A DNA stretch of 39,208 bases, taken from NCBI GenBank assembly GCA_017853885.1, contig JAFMIR010000035.1:1-39208 (forward strand). The letters run 5' to 3'. Position 1 is the first letter of the stretch; each line of letters opens with the position of its first letter. This document shows positions 8,403-16,885 of the stretch, piece after piece. This DNA comes from Prosthecobacter sp. (GTDB lineage Bacteria > Verrucomicrobiota > Verrucomicrobiia > Verrucomicrobiales > Verrucomicrobiaceae). Made by a program: the position numbers and the translations under genes. The notes under the pieces were generated by a model, which was not told the DNA's origin, ran no database searches, and worked only from the letters and a program-made list of their open reading frames with translations.

Positions 8403-9575
8403 TTACACTTTTTTGAGAAATGCCTGCACTTCATTCAATCCCTCCAACATCTCATCGAATCCCCACTTGGAAATGATCTCTAGGCTTTTACGACCTGCTT
8501 GCCCGCGTGCCGCCTCATTGCCGCACCACTGGTCAAGGATCTGGGTCAGGCGTTCCACATCCCCCGCCGGGAAGATGCTGCCGTTCTCCCCTTCCCGGAC
8601 AAGATCTGGACCGCTGCCCACCTGATCGCTCACAATCACCGGTTTGGCCGCGTTCATGACCTCGTTCACCACGAGGCCCCACGGCTCGAAAACCGAAGGA
8701 AGCACGAACAAGTCACAGAGGTCGTAAAAAGCTGGCAACTCCGTCTGATTACGAAAGCCGAGGAACTTCACCAACTCTGGTGCAACTTCGGCAGCAAGTT
8801 TTTCCAAGGACGGCCGGAGTTCACCATCGCCCACTATCAGCAGCAGCGGTTGGACGTCTGCCATCCGGCCAACGGCGCGAATCAACGTGGCTGGATCTTT
8901 TACCGAAATCAGCTTGGCACAGAAAAGAATCACCGGACGACTTGGCTCAATGCCCAATTCTGCTCGCAGCTTCTCGCGATGCGGAGCCGCTTCCTGGCAG
9001 CGCTTTTGGAAAAAAAGATTGTCCACCACATAAGGAGCCCGGAAGATGCGGCAGGACTCGACACCGTAGGCACGATACAGCTCAGCATTGCGCGTTCCAA
9101 CCGCGAGGAAGGCGGACACCTCACGGAACTTTCGGCTGAAAATCCATTGGTGAACAAACCGACGGAGCTTCCCGCCCCGAACGCAGCCGAGGAAAGTCTC
9201 GCCACGCAACAGGATGGGTAAATTGCGCCTGCGAGCCTGTCGCCAAGCTGCCTGGGTAAAGGGATGCGCCCAGCCATGCACCCACACTGCATCGAAAGCC
9301 TCCTTCTCCAGCAGGTCGGCTATCTGGCGCTCAAAGTGCGCCCGCTGCTCCTTCACGTTGCCTTTCGGATCCTCGGTGTTCAACACGGTGCTCGGATAGC
9401 CATCGAGCAGCGGCACATCCCAGGACAAGTGTTTGCCGAAGCCTTTGTCAAAGTAAGCTCTCGCCGTGGCGTCATGGCCATAGATGACATGAACGTCCAC
9501 ACCTCCCGCCCTCAGATGCCGGATCAGGGGTGACTGATATTGAATGGGATGCGTGAGAAAGTAAGCAATTCGCAT
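8403..9575 (-). CDS. GT4-family glycosyltransferase
   Basis: A 390-residue GT-B glycosyltransferase. MRIAYFLTHPIQYQSPLI is the N-terminal strand, and VILFCAKLISVKDPATLIRA opens the donor domain. EPWGLVVNEVMNAAKPVIVS contains a complete EX7E motif, and GSGPDLVREGENG resembles the usual phosphate-contact region. The spacer before it (9576-9663) carries part of a short dispersed repeat, described separately. With the genes on both sides it makes three consecutive glycosyltransferases, probably adding successive sugars to one repeat unit. Confidence 0.9.
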   Translation of the reverse strand: MRIAYFLTHPIQYQSPLIRHLRAGGVDVHVIYGHDATARAYFDKGFGKHLSWDVPLLDGYPSTVLNTEDPKGNVKEQRAHFERQIADLLEKEAFDAVWVHGWAHPFTQAAWRQARRRNLPILLRGETFLGCVRGGKLRRFVHQWIFSRKFREVSAFLAVGTRNAELYRAYGVESCRIFRAPYVVDNLFFQKRCQEAAPHREKLRAELGIEPSRPVILFCAKLISVKDPATLIRAVGRMADVQPLLLIVGDGELRPSLEKLAAEVAPELVKFLGFRNQTELPAFYDLCDLFVLPSVFEPWGLVVNEVMNAAKPVIVSDQVGSGPDLVREGENGSIFPAGDVERLTQILDQWCGNEAARGQAGRKSLEIISKWGFDEMLEGLNEVQAFLKKV

Positions 9576-9596
9576 CAGTTTATAGGGTCTGCTTCA

Positions 9597-9614
9597 TCCG
9601 CTGATTTCACCGAT
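9597..9614. repeat. Second copy of the 18-bp intergenic repeat
   Basis: TCCGCTGATTTCACCGAT matches the complement of 17977-17994 at 17 of 18 positions and lies in the 88-nt spacer between two glycosyltransferase genes. GTCATCAG occurs downstream of the 18-mer in both spacers, at different distances. Both copies sit in two of the three longest gaps of the operon. Confidence 0.5.
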
Positions 9615-9663
9615 GAGCGAGCGTTTGATCAATCTGAGTCATCAGCGAAATGCGTGGATAATC

Positions 9664-10719
9664 TCAAGTTCCGAGTAGCAGCTTCGCAAAAGCCGCCGCG
9701 GTGTTCTCGCGTTTGTGGGGGCGATACCAAGTCTGCCCGGCAGCGGAGATCGCATCGAGGTCTGGCACGATGGAGCCCAGTTCGTTCACCGCAAGGAGAT
9801 GTACATTGCGCTCTAGGCCTTCTGAAAGTGGCAGGTGACCATCCACCAGAAGGGGGACAACGCCATGCGCCATGAAGGCGGCCAACAGGCTGGATTTACC
9901 CAAATACTCCGGGTTGTAGGCCACAAGACCCCACCGAGCTGTGCGAAGGATGGCAGAAACGTCATCTGCGCCAAGATACCCCGTGCGGGTGACGACGATG
10001 CCGCCAAAAACCTCCGCCGGAATCTCTGCCGAGCGACCTAGGATGGTCACTCTTGCCGGCTTGAGCATTTCGATGACTCGGCGAAGTCCCGTGAAGCCTG
10101 CATCCCACTGCTCGGCTTGGTAACCAAAGAAAACGAGATGCGCTTCACGCTGCGATGGGGGTGGCGCATCAGGAGCTTCCCCGAGGTTGGAAAAAACGGG
10201 CGACACATGAATCCTCTCATGGTGGGCTGGAATCCGATTCTCCAGCCAGCGGGCGGACCCTGCACGGTTGGTGATCACTTGAAGAGACTGCTTGGCCAAG
10301 CTCAAAGCCACCCACCGCTGCACATACGAAAGCCAGAATGCGCTACTGCTGGGCGGACCATAAGCGAACAACTCATGAAACATGGTCACCAGCCGGATTT
10401 CTGGTCGCTCACGGCGCAGGCGTTTGATTTGCAGCACCAGTCCCACAGGCGCTCCACGTTTGGCAAAGCCATAGCCGGAGTATTGCAGCATCAGCACTTT
10501 CGTTCCGGGCGGCGCTAAGCCTGTCCATCGCTGGCTGCGTGGCAAGACCGGCGCTTTCTCCGCGTCCCACTGAGGACTTGCCACGAGAACGCCCCCCTCG
10601 ATTCCCTGACGCTCGCGAAGTTGGCCAAGCAAGAACTGTGTCTGCTCGCCGATACCGCAAGTTTGCGGCACAAACCGGGAGGTAAGCACCCATAGTGGGG
10701 TCGCGCGTGAGTTGTTCAT
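9664..10719 (-). CDS. Putative glycosyltransferase, GT-B-like, without canonical EX7E
   Basis: About 351 residues. The N-terminus (LWVLTSRFVPQTCGIGEQTQFLL) has a Gly-containing loop like GT4 enzymes, and LVFFGYQAEQWDAGFTGLRRVIEML resembles the start of the donor domain. Where GT4 enzymes carry EX7E this protein has YNPEYLGKSSLLAAFMAHGVVPLLV, keeping the first Glu but not the second. The segment from TWYRPHKRENTAAAF forms a C-terminal helix. I chose ATG at 10719; a GTG at 10731 in the same frame is an alternative. Context between an FkbM methyltransferase and a GT4 enzyme supports a glycosyltransferase role, but the missing acidic residue makes the donor or even activity uncertain. Confidence 0.7.
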   Translation of the reverse strand: MNNSRATPLWVLTSRFVPQTCGIGEQTQFLLGQLRERQGIEGGVLVASPQWDAEKAPVLPRSQRWTGLAPPGTKVLMLQYSGYGFAKRGAPVGLVLQIKRLRRERPEIRLVTMFHELFAYGPPSSSAFWLSYVQRWVALSLAKQSLQVITNRAGSARWLENRIPAHHERIHVSPVFSNLGEAPDAPPPSQREAHLVFFGYQAEQWDAGFTGLRRVIEMLKPARVTILGRSAEIPAEVFGGIVVTRTGYLGADDVSAILRTARWGLVAYNPEYLGKSSLLAAFMAHGVVPLLVDGHLPLSEGLERNVHLLAVNELGSIVPDLDAISAAGQTWYRPHKRENTAAAFAKLLLGT

Positions 10720-10740
10720 GATTTCAGCCACAACAACAAC

Positions 10741-11574
10741 TTAACGTTTCTTTTCGGATGGATAGACGATGAAGTTGTCGCCGTTATGGGCGGAGTTGAG
10801 GTCAGGTTCGATGTCGAAAATGTAGCTGCGAGCCTTGAGCCAAGCGATCGCGTTTCGTGATGAAGCCATATACTCATGCGAGAGTTCGATATAAAACACC
10901 GGGCGGAAGCGCTCGATCAGCTTATCCGCTCCGGCGAGCACCTGATCCTCGAAGCCTTCGGTGTCGATCTTGAGGAAATCGAGCCGCTTGAGCCGGTCGA
11001 GCAACACCTTGTCGAGCGAGTCGATCTTGATCTGCACCTCGCGAACGCTGCCATGAAGCTCGACCCCATCTCGTTTGATGGTGGCATTGCCGGACGAAAC
11101 AGGAACCATGAGCGTCTCCGTGCGAGCTTCCGTGCCGCAGCCGAAATTTAGACATTCCACGCGGTCTTTGAGACCGTTCTTTTCCACCACCTCCACCAAG
11201 CGGGGATAAATAATCGGCGAAGGCTCGAAGGCGATCACGCGGCCCTCTGGACCGATGAGATTGGAAAACACCAGCGCGGTGAAACCTGTGTTGGCACCTA
11301 CATCCACTACGCAGCCACCTTTTGGCAGCCACTTTTTCACACTCTCGGTCTCAGCCGCCAGCCATTCCGCTCCGTGCATCTGATAGTAGATCTCCTGCTG
11401 ATCGCCATCGCCATGATAGGGCAACCATGCCCAGTCGTGAAGCTTCCAAACAGTGCCACCTACCACAGAATGGCGGGCATCCAGCGAACGCTTTGTCAGC
11501 TTTATACGCAGACGGTTTAGTGCACCACGAAGGGTCTGCTTGGGATGAAAGAGTCGTCGGAGCAGATTGTTCAT
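10741..11574 (-). CDS. FkbM-family methyltransferase
   Basis: A 277-residue FkbM-type SAM methyltransferase, the second of three in this operon. GGCVVDVGANTGFTALVFS is motif I, followed by VIAFEPSPIIYPRLVEVV and LDFLKIDTEGFEDQVLAGA, the family signature. The N-terminal 70 residues are basic and may contact a phosphate-rich acceptor. It begins 21 nt after a GT4 glycosyltransferase and is followed closely by another transferase. Likely role: O-methylation of a sugar residue of the glycan in the cytoplasm. The three FkbM copies differ clearly from each other, so they are probably not recent duplicates. Confidence 0.88.
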   Translation of the reverse strand: MNNLLRRLFHPKQTLRGALNRLRIKLTKRSLDARHSVVGGTVWKLHDWAWLPYHGDGDQQEIYYQMHGAEWLAAETESVKKWLPKGGCVVDVGANTGFTALVFSNLIGPEGRVIAFEPSPIIYPRLVEVVEKNGLKDRVECLNFGCGTEARTETLMVPVSSGNATIKRDGVELHGSVREVQIKIDSLDKVLLDRLKRLDFLKIDTEGFEDQVLAGADKLIERFRPVFYIELSHEYMASSRNAIAWLKARSYIFDIEPDLNSAHNGDNFIVYPSEKKR

Positions 11575-11595
11575 GCTTCAGAAGATTCAAAGATC

Positions 11596-12735
11596 TCAGT
11601 CCAGAAGACGACGGTAGGCAGAGGCTAGGTTTTTGGCGGAAAGACGCCAAGTGTGAGTAAGAACCTTGCGCCTTGCCTCTTGACCAAAAGCCCAGGCGGT
11701 CTCAGGACTGTTCTCGTAGCGGTTCAAACCTTCAAGAATAGCCGGTGTGCTGCCCACCGGGATGAGTAGGCCGTTTTTCTCATGATCCACAAAGTCCAGC
11801 ATGCCGCAGGTGGCCGTGGTGAGGATGGCCATGCCAAAGGCAGCCGCCTCGATGAGCACCAGCGGCTGGCCTTCATGAAAGGAAGGTAGCACCAGCGTGC
11901 CATGTGTTTCATACAACCGACACAGCTCCTCATCGGATTCGATCTTCGAACGTACCGTGATGCGAGGCAACAGGTCCGTCGGAAAGGCACGGAGCACCTC
12001 GTCCTCGGGAATCATGCATCCCGCCGCGGTGAATCGCCGATGTGGATTGGCCCGCAGGAAGTCCACGATGGCGGGAACCATGTCGAGCGTGCCTTTCCGC
12101 TCGATCCACAGCCCCATGAAAAGCACATCACCACGCGGAGCGGAGACATGCTGGCCGCGTTCCAGGAGGTTCGGATCCACCCCGCTGTGATGCACAGTGA
12201 TCTGATCTGGCCGGAAGGTGCCACGACCAACCAGATACTGCGCATCCTCGCTGTTCGAGGTGACGATGTGATCGCACCATGGCAGGCCGGTATAGCTGAT
12301 TTTGGCCTGCAGCATCGCCAGCAAACGGCTTTTCAACCGCGTCTTGATGCCATGCGAGGCACCATAATCGAGCATGATGCGCCGGCCACGATCCTCGATG
12401 CCGTAGGAAAACGCGATGAGCTTGTGCTGGTGACGCGGTTTTCTTAGGCGCATTCCAAAACCGACCGCGAGAGGCTCGTGCACCTCGATGAGATCATACG
12501 GGCCATGTTTGGCGATATGCCGGGCCGCGGCATCCGCTGCCTCCCAAGGACCTGTGAAGCGGCGTATCCGCTTCGACACACGGGAAGGCACATCTTCCTC
12601 GTAAAGCGAATCCACTTCGAAGCCCATCTCACGAAGATGGTTCGTGGTCAGGACCATGGTGCGTGTCATGCCGCCCCGGTAGTTGCCGGGAACGAGGGCC
12701 ACACGAAGGAGACGAATTGGGCGTTCAGTACTCAT
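11596..12735 (-). CDS. GT4-family glycosyltransferase
   Basis: A 379-residue GT-B retaining glycosyltransferase. The N-terminal strand RLLRVALVPGNYRGGMTRT carries the Gly-rich loop, VLFMGLWIERKGTLDMVPAI starts the donor domain, and EGQPLVLIEAAAFGMAILTT holds the EX7E motif. Its ATG shares one base with the stop codon of the preceding methyltransferase (TGATG), so the two are translationally coupled. With the TylF-like gene upstream this makes a tightly packed sub-operon of two methyltransferases and a glycosyltransferase. Sugar donor unknown. Confidence 0.9.
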   Translation of the reverse strand: MSTERPIRLLRVALVPGNYRGGMTRTMVLTTNHLREMGFEVDSLYEEDVPSRVSKRIRRFTGPWEAADAAARHIAKHGPYDLIEVHEPLAVGFGMRLRKPRHQHKLIAFSYGIEDRGRRIMLDYGASHGIKTRLKSRLLAMLQAKISYTGLPWCDHIVTSNSEDAQYLVGRGTFRPDQITVHHSGVDPNLLERGQHVSAPRGDVLFMGLWIERKGTLDMVPAIVDFLRANPHRRFTAAGCMIPEDEVLRAFPTDLLPRITVRSKIESDEELCRLYETHGTLVLPSFHEGQPLVLIEAAAFGMAILTTATCGMLDFVDHEKNGLLIPVGSTPAILEGLNRYENSPETAWAFGQEARRKVLTHTWRLSAKNLASAYRRLLD

Positions 12736-13331
12736 CAGGCATTCCGACGGATGACGTTCAAACTGCGTGCCGTCTCCAGATGGGTGAACTCTGGATCAAG
12801 GGCGATAACCTCCTCAAAGAATCGGATGGAGCCCACCGAATGCACCATGGCCTCTGGAGCACGCGCTGTATCATGAAAAGCAGCGATCCCGCCGGGCTTG
12901 AGCAATTGTCTCACGATCTTCCAATCCGCCGCGAGGCCCTCATAACTGTGATCCCCGTCCACAAAGAAAAAATCCACCTGCGCAGGCAGGCTGGCCACCG
13001 CTCCGGCGCTGTCCGCCCGAACCATGCGCACCTTGGAAGCCGCACCCGCACGAGCGATCTGCCTCAAGGCGATCTGCTGCAAAGGCTCGCCACCTCCCGG
13101 ATAAGGGTCCACGCAATACAGCGTGGCATCCGCCGGCAGCACATCGGCCATTTCGGCCGCCGTGAGGCCCATGAAGGTACCAATTTCGACAGCAGCCTTG
13201 GCCTTGGCAATATGGTGGCAAAGGCAGGCACGCTCCTCAGGATGTGTCTGGCTGTAGGCTTTCACCACACCAAGCGCATGCAGGCAGTTGTAAAGTCGCG
13301 GCCGACGGGATAGACGGGGAAGCAAACTCAT
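12735..13331 (-). CDS. Class I SAM-dependent methyltransferase (Methyltransf_24-like)
   Basis: A 198-residue methyltransferase. AVEIGTFMGLTAAEMADVL is motif I, LYCVDPYPG the following acidic strand, and FFFVDGDHSYEGLAADW the segment typical of Methyltransf_24/cephalosporin hydroxylase-like enzymes. LLKPGGIAAFHDTA closes the core fold. The ATG at 13331 gives an ATGA overlap with the TylF-like gene upstream; a longer frame to 13373 would lie inside that gene. It probably methylates a hydroxyl on the same sugar family as its neighbours. Unlike TylF, no obvious metal ligand set is visible beyond the Asp/His pairs noted. Confidence 0.85.
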   Translation of the reverse strand: MSLLPRLSRRPRLYNCLHALGVVKAYSQTHPEERACLCHHIAKAKAAVEIGTFMGLTAAEMADVLPADATLYCVDPYPGGGEPLQQIALRQIARAGAASKVRMVRADSAGAVASLPAQVDFFFVDGDHSYEGLAADWKIVRQLLKPGGIAAFHDTARAPEAMVHSVGSIRFFEEVIALDPEFTHLETARSLNVIRRNA

Positions 13332-14089
13332 TGAGGTTTGATCATCATGCGGCAAGTGTAATCCACGCGACACAGCAAACCGAGAATCTCTTTCCTTTCA
13401 AAGTACTCGTCCACCGCCTGTCTAGCTCCACGCCAGTGGCCGTAGTCATCGATGATCAACACGCCACCAGGTTTCAATCGCGGATAAAGATGGACTAACT
13501 CGTGAAGGGTAGACTCATACCAGTCCGTATCGAGCCGAAGCAGGGCGATCTCGTCGGGTATTGTGGCCGGGATGGTATCCTCGACCTTGCCTTTGACCAG
13601 ATGCACCTTGTCCATCGAGTAACCGGTCTCCTTCATCACCCGCATCACATCTTCAATGCTGGCTTCGCACCATACCCCGGCGCCTTTTTGCTCGGCAGCA
13701 AGAAGCTGGGCTGCCGAGACGCCACCATAGTCCGCATCATGCTCGGTCGGCTCGGACATGCCCTCAAACGTATCATAAAGATAGAGGTCACGACTTGTAT
13801 CTCCGAGCTGTTGTAGCGTCCGTGATGCCACAGCCATATTTCCACCACGCCACACGCCACACTCGACAAGCGAGCCTGGAATGGCATTTTTAACAACATA
13901 TCGGACTGCATCCTGTGTCGAGGCCAGTCGATGAAGGGAAGTTAACGTATGAGGCCGGGCCTCTTGAAGAATTTTCAGCATCTCAGGCGTGAGATCAGTC
14001 GGCTTTGCTTCTACTTGGGGATACCGAATCAGATCGAGCCCAATCGGACGAATGATACTGCGAATGATGGACAGAAGCGTTTTGAGCAT
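13328..14089 (-). CDS. TylF/MycF-like O-methyltransferase
   Basis: A 253-residue protein of the TylF/MycF family, Mg2+-dependent enzymes that O-methylate deoxysugars attached to macrolides and also occur in polysaccharide loci. Landmarks are LVECGVWRGGNMAVASRTL (SAM site), LYLYDTFEGMSEP, LLRLDTDWYESTLHEL (metal-binding Asp pair) and GGVLIIDDYGHWRGARQAVDEY. The near-complete run of family motifs makes this the best-defined methyltransferase of the cluster. ATG at 14089 was chosen; a GTG directly before it is possible. The family preference for 6-deoxyhexoses agrees with the 4,6-dehydratase genes in the operon. Confidence 0.9.
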   Translation of the reverse strand: MLKTLLSIIRSIIRPIGLDLIRYPQVEAKPTDLTPEMLKILQEARPHTLTSLHRLASTQDAVRYVVKNAIPGSLVECGVWRGGNMAVASRTLQQLGDTSRDLYLYDTFEGMSEPTEHDADYGGVSAAQLLAAEQKGAGVWCEASIEDVMRVMKETGYSMDKVHLVKGKVEDTIPATIPDEIALLRLDTDWYESTLHELVHLYPRLKPGGVLIIDDYGHWRGARQAVDEYFERKEILGLLCRVDYTCRMMIKPQ

Positions 14090-14107
14090 CACGGCAAGTT
14101 TACAAGG

Positions 14108-14935
14108 TTACTTTCTCTTCAGCCAGACCTCGCCGTATTCGGCGAAAGGAGAAGACTGACCGGTCAGCGGCACGACTTCGAAACCATTGAGCTCCACAAA
14201 GTTTGTGAAATCTGCCGCCGTGTAGCCGGCACTTTCCCAAGCATAAGGATGCATCTCAACGCAAATGGAGAGTGTAGGGTCTTTGACCACCTCCATGGCC
14301 CCTCGCAGCACCTGAAGTTCCCAGCCTTCGACATCGATCTTGAGAATCGTCGGCTTCAACTGCCGCTGGCGGCAGAAACCATCCACAGTGATCGCCTTGA
14401 CTTTCACAGGCGTAAGTTTCACCGGATCGACGGTCGTGGGAGCAAGCGTGTTGCTCGGATGGGTGCCAGCCATGAAAAACGTCACCTCGCCCTCCTCTGG
14501 TCCCACCGCGGCCTGCACGATCTCCACACGATCGTTCATGCCGTTTTGCGTTAAGTGACGACGCAGCACCGCAGCGCTGTCTGGTGAAGGTTCAAAAGCA
14601 AAGATGTGACCCTCCTTGCCGATGTGCCGTGTGGCCAGCATCGAGTACAAGCCAAACTGGGCCCCCACATCCAGGATGATGCTACCTGGCACGGTGCGCT
14701 TTTTCAGCCAGTTCCACACGTCTGGCTCGTAGCTGGAGGACAGGAAGCGGCACATGGGCACCAGGCGGATTTCCGGCTCGCCATTGATCGCACGCGGAAT
14801 ACCACGCCCGAAGGTGATTAATTCTAGAAACGCCGTGTAGAGTCGGCTCTGAAGCGAGAGATTGGAACGCGACTCGCGAACCCCAAGAATACGGCGCAGG
14901 CCTCGCAGGAGTTTTTCAATCGGATGGATAGTCAT
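14108..14935 (-). CDS. FkbM-family methyltransferase
   Basis: A 275-residue FkbM methyltransferase, the third in the operon. The core is IILDVGAQFGLYSMLATRH (motif I), IFAFEPSPDSAAVLRRHL and ILKIDVEGWELQVLRGAME, followed by LSICVEMHPYAWE. It lies between the flippase gene (31 nt) and the TylF-like gene (18 nt). The N-terminal part is basic and amphipathic, which would suit loose membrane association. Probably O-methylation of a lipid-linked sugar; the substrate is inferred only from context. Confidence 0.88.
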   Translation of the reverse strand: MTIHPIEKLLRGLRRILGVRESRSNLSLQSRLYTAFLELITFGRGIPRAINGEPEIRLVPMCRFLSSSYEPDVWNWLKKRTVPGSIILDVGAQFGLYSMLATRHIGKEGHIFAFEPSPDSAAVLRRHLTQNGMNDRVEIVQAAVGPEEGEVTFFMAGTHPSNTLAPTTVDPVKLTPVKVKAITVDGFCRQRQLKPTILKIDVEGWELQVLRGAMEVVKDPTLSICVEMHPYAWESAGYTAADFTNFVELNGFEVVPLTGQSSPFAEYGEVWLKRK

Positions 14936-14966
14936 GCAGAAGGAAGCCTAAAGGAAAATGAAAGAC

Positions 14967-16253
14967 CTACACTCGGGATGACTCGCCATTCATCGCGGCC
15001 AGATCCCAGCGCAGGTTGCTCCAGGCATAGCCAAGCGCCCATAGCAGCGGCGGCAGAAGTGAAACGCCGGACATCAAGAGCACACCCGAAACGGTGGTGA
15101 GATCGGCCACGAGCACGCCAAGAATGTAGCCGCCGAGCGTGAGTGGAATGTTCAACCACGAAAGCCTTACCCAGCCTCGCACTTGCATGAACGTCCAGAT
15201 GACGCTGTTCAACACTCCGATTCCCTGCACCGCAAAGGCCAGCGGGAGTTCGAGGCTCAGATGCGAGTAAGAGCCACCCAGAATCCACAAAAAAGGACGG
15301 GGAAACAGGCAGGCTGCAGCAATCACCAATAAGACCGCACCGAAAGTGCCTGTGATAGACACAATGAACTTGGTGCGCACCAGCCTTGGACATTGTGTGG
15401 AGGCTACATTCGGCAGTACCAAGTAGTGAAAGATCGCACCAAAAATAGAAAAGAAGACCGTCAGACGAGACAACGCTCCTATGTCCGCGATCTCTGTCAC
15501 CCCCGAGGTGAAAGAAACAATCCAGGTCGCAATCTGACCCTGCACGCAAAAGAAAAGGTGGTTGGCGTAAAGTGCCCGCACAAAGCTCCACACCTCAGCT
15601 TTTTGAGTCTGGGTGCCAAATGCCCTGCCGGCTACTTGGCGCACCCCCCGTTTGGCCAACCCCGCATGTAGCCAGATCGAGGCCACGGTAGCCAGAAAGG
15701 CGGGATACACGTGCCACCAGCCCGCCACGAGCACGATAGCGGTGAGACCGCAGCGCAGCAAAACACCACTGAGTTCCATGATCTGTGTGCTTTTGAGTTC
15801 TCCTGCGATGCGCAGAGTCACCGGCAAAAATTTAGAGCTTGTCACCGGCCATAGCATCACGGCGGCTGATCCCACCACCAAAGCGGCCATGCCAAAAGAC
15901 ATCTCGGTGCGAGTGAAGAGCATGAAAAAGGGGGGGAGCGTCAGCACCAGCGAGAGCAGGGCCAGCCGATTCCGCACCGAAAGGCAAGCATCCGCCACCT
16001 CGGCGAGCGCTTTTTTGTCCCCAGCAACCCGACCGGACATCGAGGTGATGGCCGTGCCGATGCCACCATCGGCGAGCAGACCAATCGTGGCCAGCAGCGA
16101 ACCACAGATCGTCAGCCAAGCATACTCGTCCTTCGGCATCCAACGCACTAACATGAGACCGGTGACTGCGCCGATACCTTGCACGCCTACTTGCGTAAAC
16201 AAAACGCCCCCGGCCTGCACGGTCCAACGTTGAATCTTTTGGCGCAAACTCAC
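14967..16253 (-). CDS. Polysaccharide flippase, Wzx/MATE-like
   Basis: A 428-residue polytopic membrane protein with about twelve hydrophobic helices. The opening GGVLFTQVGVQGIGAVTGLMLVR is typical of polysaccharide-transport (MOP-superfamily) flippases, and a charged cytoplasmic loop around residues 75-95 follows the first helix pairs. Such proteins move undecaprenyl-diphosphate-linked repeat units to the periplasmic face, where the Wzy-like protein encoded at 3843-5279 could polymerise them. The start is GTG at 16253, overlapping the preceding methyltransferase stop as GTGA. Sequence divergence is usual in this family, so the exact subfamily is left open. Confidence 0.83.
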   Translation of the reverse strand: MSLRQKIQRWTVQAGGVLFTQVGVQGIGAVTGLMLVRWMPKDEYAWLTICGSLLATIGLLADGGIGTAITSMSGRVAGDKKALAEVADACLSVRNRLALLSLVLTLPPFFMLFTRTEMSFGMAALVVGSAAVMLWPVTSSKFLPVTLRIAGELKSTQIMELSGVLLRCGLTAIVLVAGWWHVYPAFLATVASIWLHAGLAKRGVRQVAGRAFGTQTQKAEVWSFVRALYANHLFFCVQGQIATWIVSFTSGVTEIADIGALSRLTVFFSIFGAIFHYLVLPNVASTQCPRLVRTKFIVSITGTFGAVLLVIAAACLFPRPFLWILGGSYSHLSLELPLAFAVQGIGVLNSVIWTFMQVRGWVRLSWLNIPLTLGGYILGVLVADLTTVSGVLLMSGVSLLPPLLWALGYAWSNLRWDLAAMNGESSRV

Positions 16254-16864
16254 GAGGGGCTATGAATCGACCTGTCACCATCTCCGGGCTTTCTCCAGAT
16301 CGAGGTCTGAGTCATCACGTTGCGGCTCTGATGCACGAGCGGCCAGTCTTTCGGGACATGGACATGCGGTGGGTCCTTCCAATCGGTGTTGTCGATCAGG
16401 AGTAGGCCACCGGGCTTGAGCTTGGACAGCGCGGCCCTCGCGCAGACCGGGCGATACCAGCCGTCCACGAGCACGAAATCGAGGGAAGCATCCGGCTCCG
16501 ATACGATGGCAGCGGCATTGGCTGGAAGCACCGCATAATCCAAGGCATAGGTTTCCGCCTCGGGATGCTCCAGTGGAATGTGCCGAAGGTCCACGTTGGA
16601 GAGTCCCGAGACCATGCTCCTGACCTGCTCAAACCACGTGACATCGCTCTCGATGCTGGTGAGGGAAGCCAGCCGGCGGGCGAACCACAGGGTGCTGCGC
16701 CCACTGCCCCATTCCCAGCCCAGCATGTCTGGCCGCAAATGTTGATCCAACCACGCAATGGCTGCCGGTGCCAACCAAGGATGATCCGGGTGCCGCTGCT
16801 CATAAATCCAATTTTGCAGCCGCCTGGCAAGGTAGAGCGGACGGAGGAGATGGCGCAGGCGCAT
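16250..16864 (-). CDS. Class I SAM-dependent methyltransferase-like protein
   Basis: A 204-residue protein with methyltransferase topology. LGWEWGSGRSTLWFARRL acts as the SAM loop, TSIESDVTWFEQV as the next acidic strand, DFVLVDGWYRPVCARAAL as motif IV, and KLKPGGLLLIDNTDW as the final core strand. A Trp replaces the more usual residue after the first Gly in motif I. The N-terminus is short and basic. It starts 21 nt after rmlB and is coupled to the flippase gene by a GTGA overlap. Methylation of a glycan sugar is the best guess. Confidence 0.75.
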   Translation of the reverse strand: MRLRHLLRPLYLARRLQNWIYEQRHPDHPWLAPAAIAWLDQHLRPDMLGWEWGSGRSTLWFARRLASLTSIESDVTWFEQVRSMVSGLSNVDLRHIPLEHPEAETYALDYAVLPANAAAIVSEPDASLDFVLVDGWYRPVCARAALSKLKPGGLLLIDNTDWKDPPHVHVPKDWPLVHQSRNVMTQTSIWRKPGDGDRSIHSPS

Positions 16865-16885
16865 GGGGTGAGACCGTCCGATTTT

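Noticed and set aside
8499..9221. A 240-codon plus-strand frame
   Set aside because: Antisense shadow of a GT4 glycosyltransferase with an intact EX7E motif; no domain or start signal.
14932..15591. A 219-codon minus-strand frame inside the flippase gene
   Set aside because: Shifted frame of the flippase gene, Cys/His/Arg-rich in the way of out-of-frame translation.
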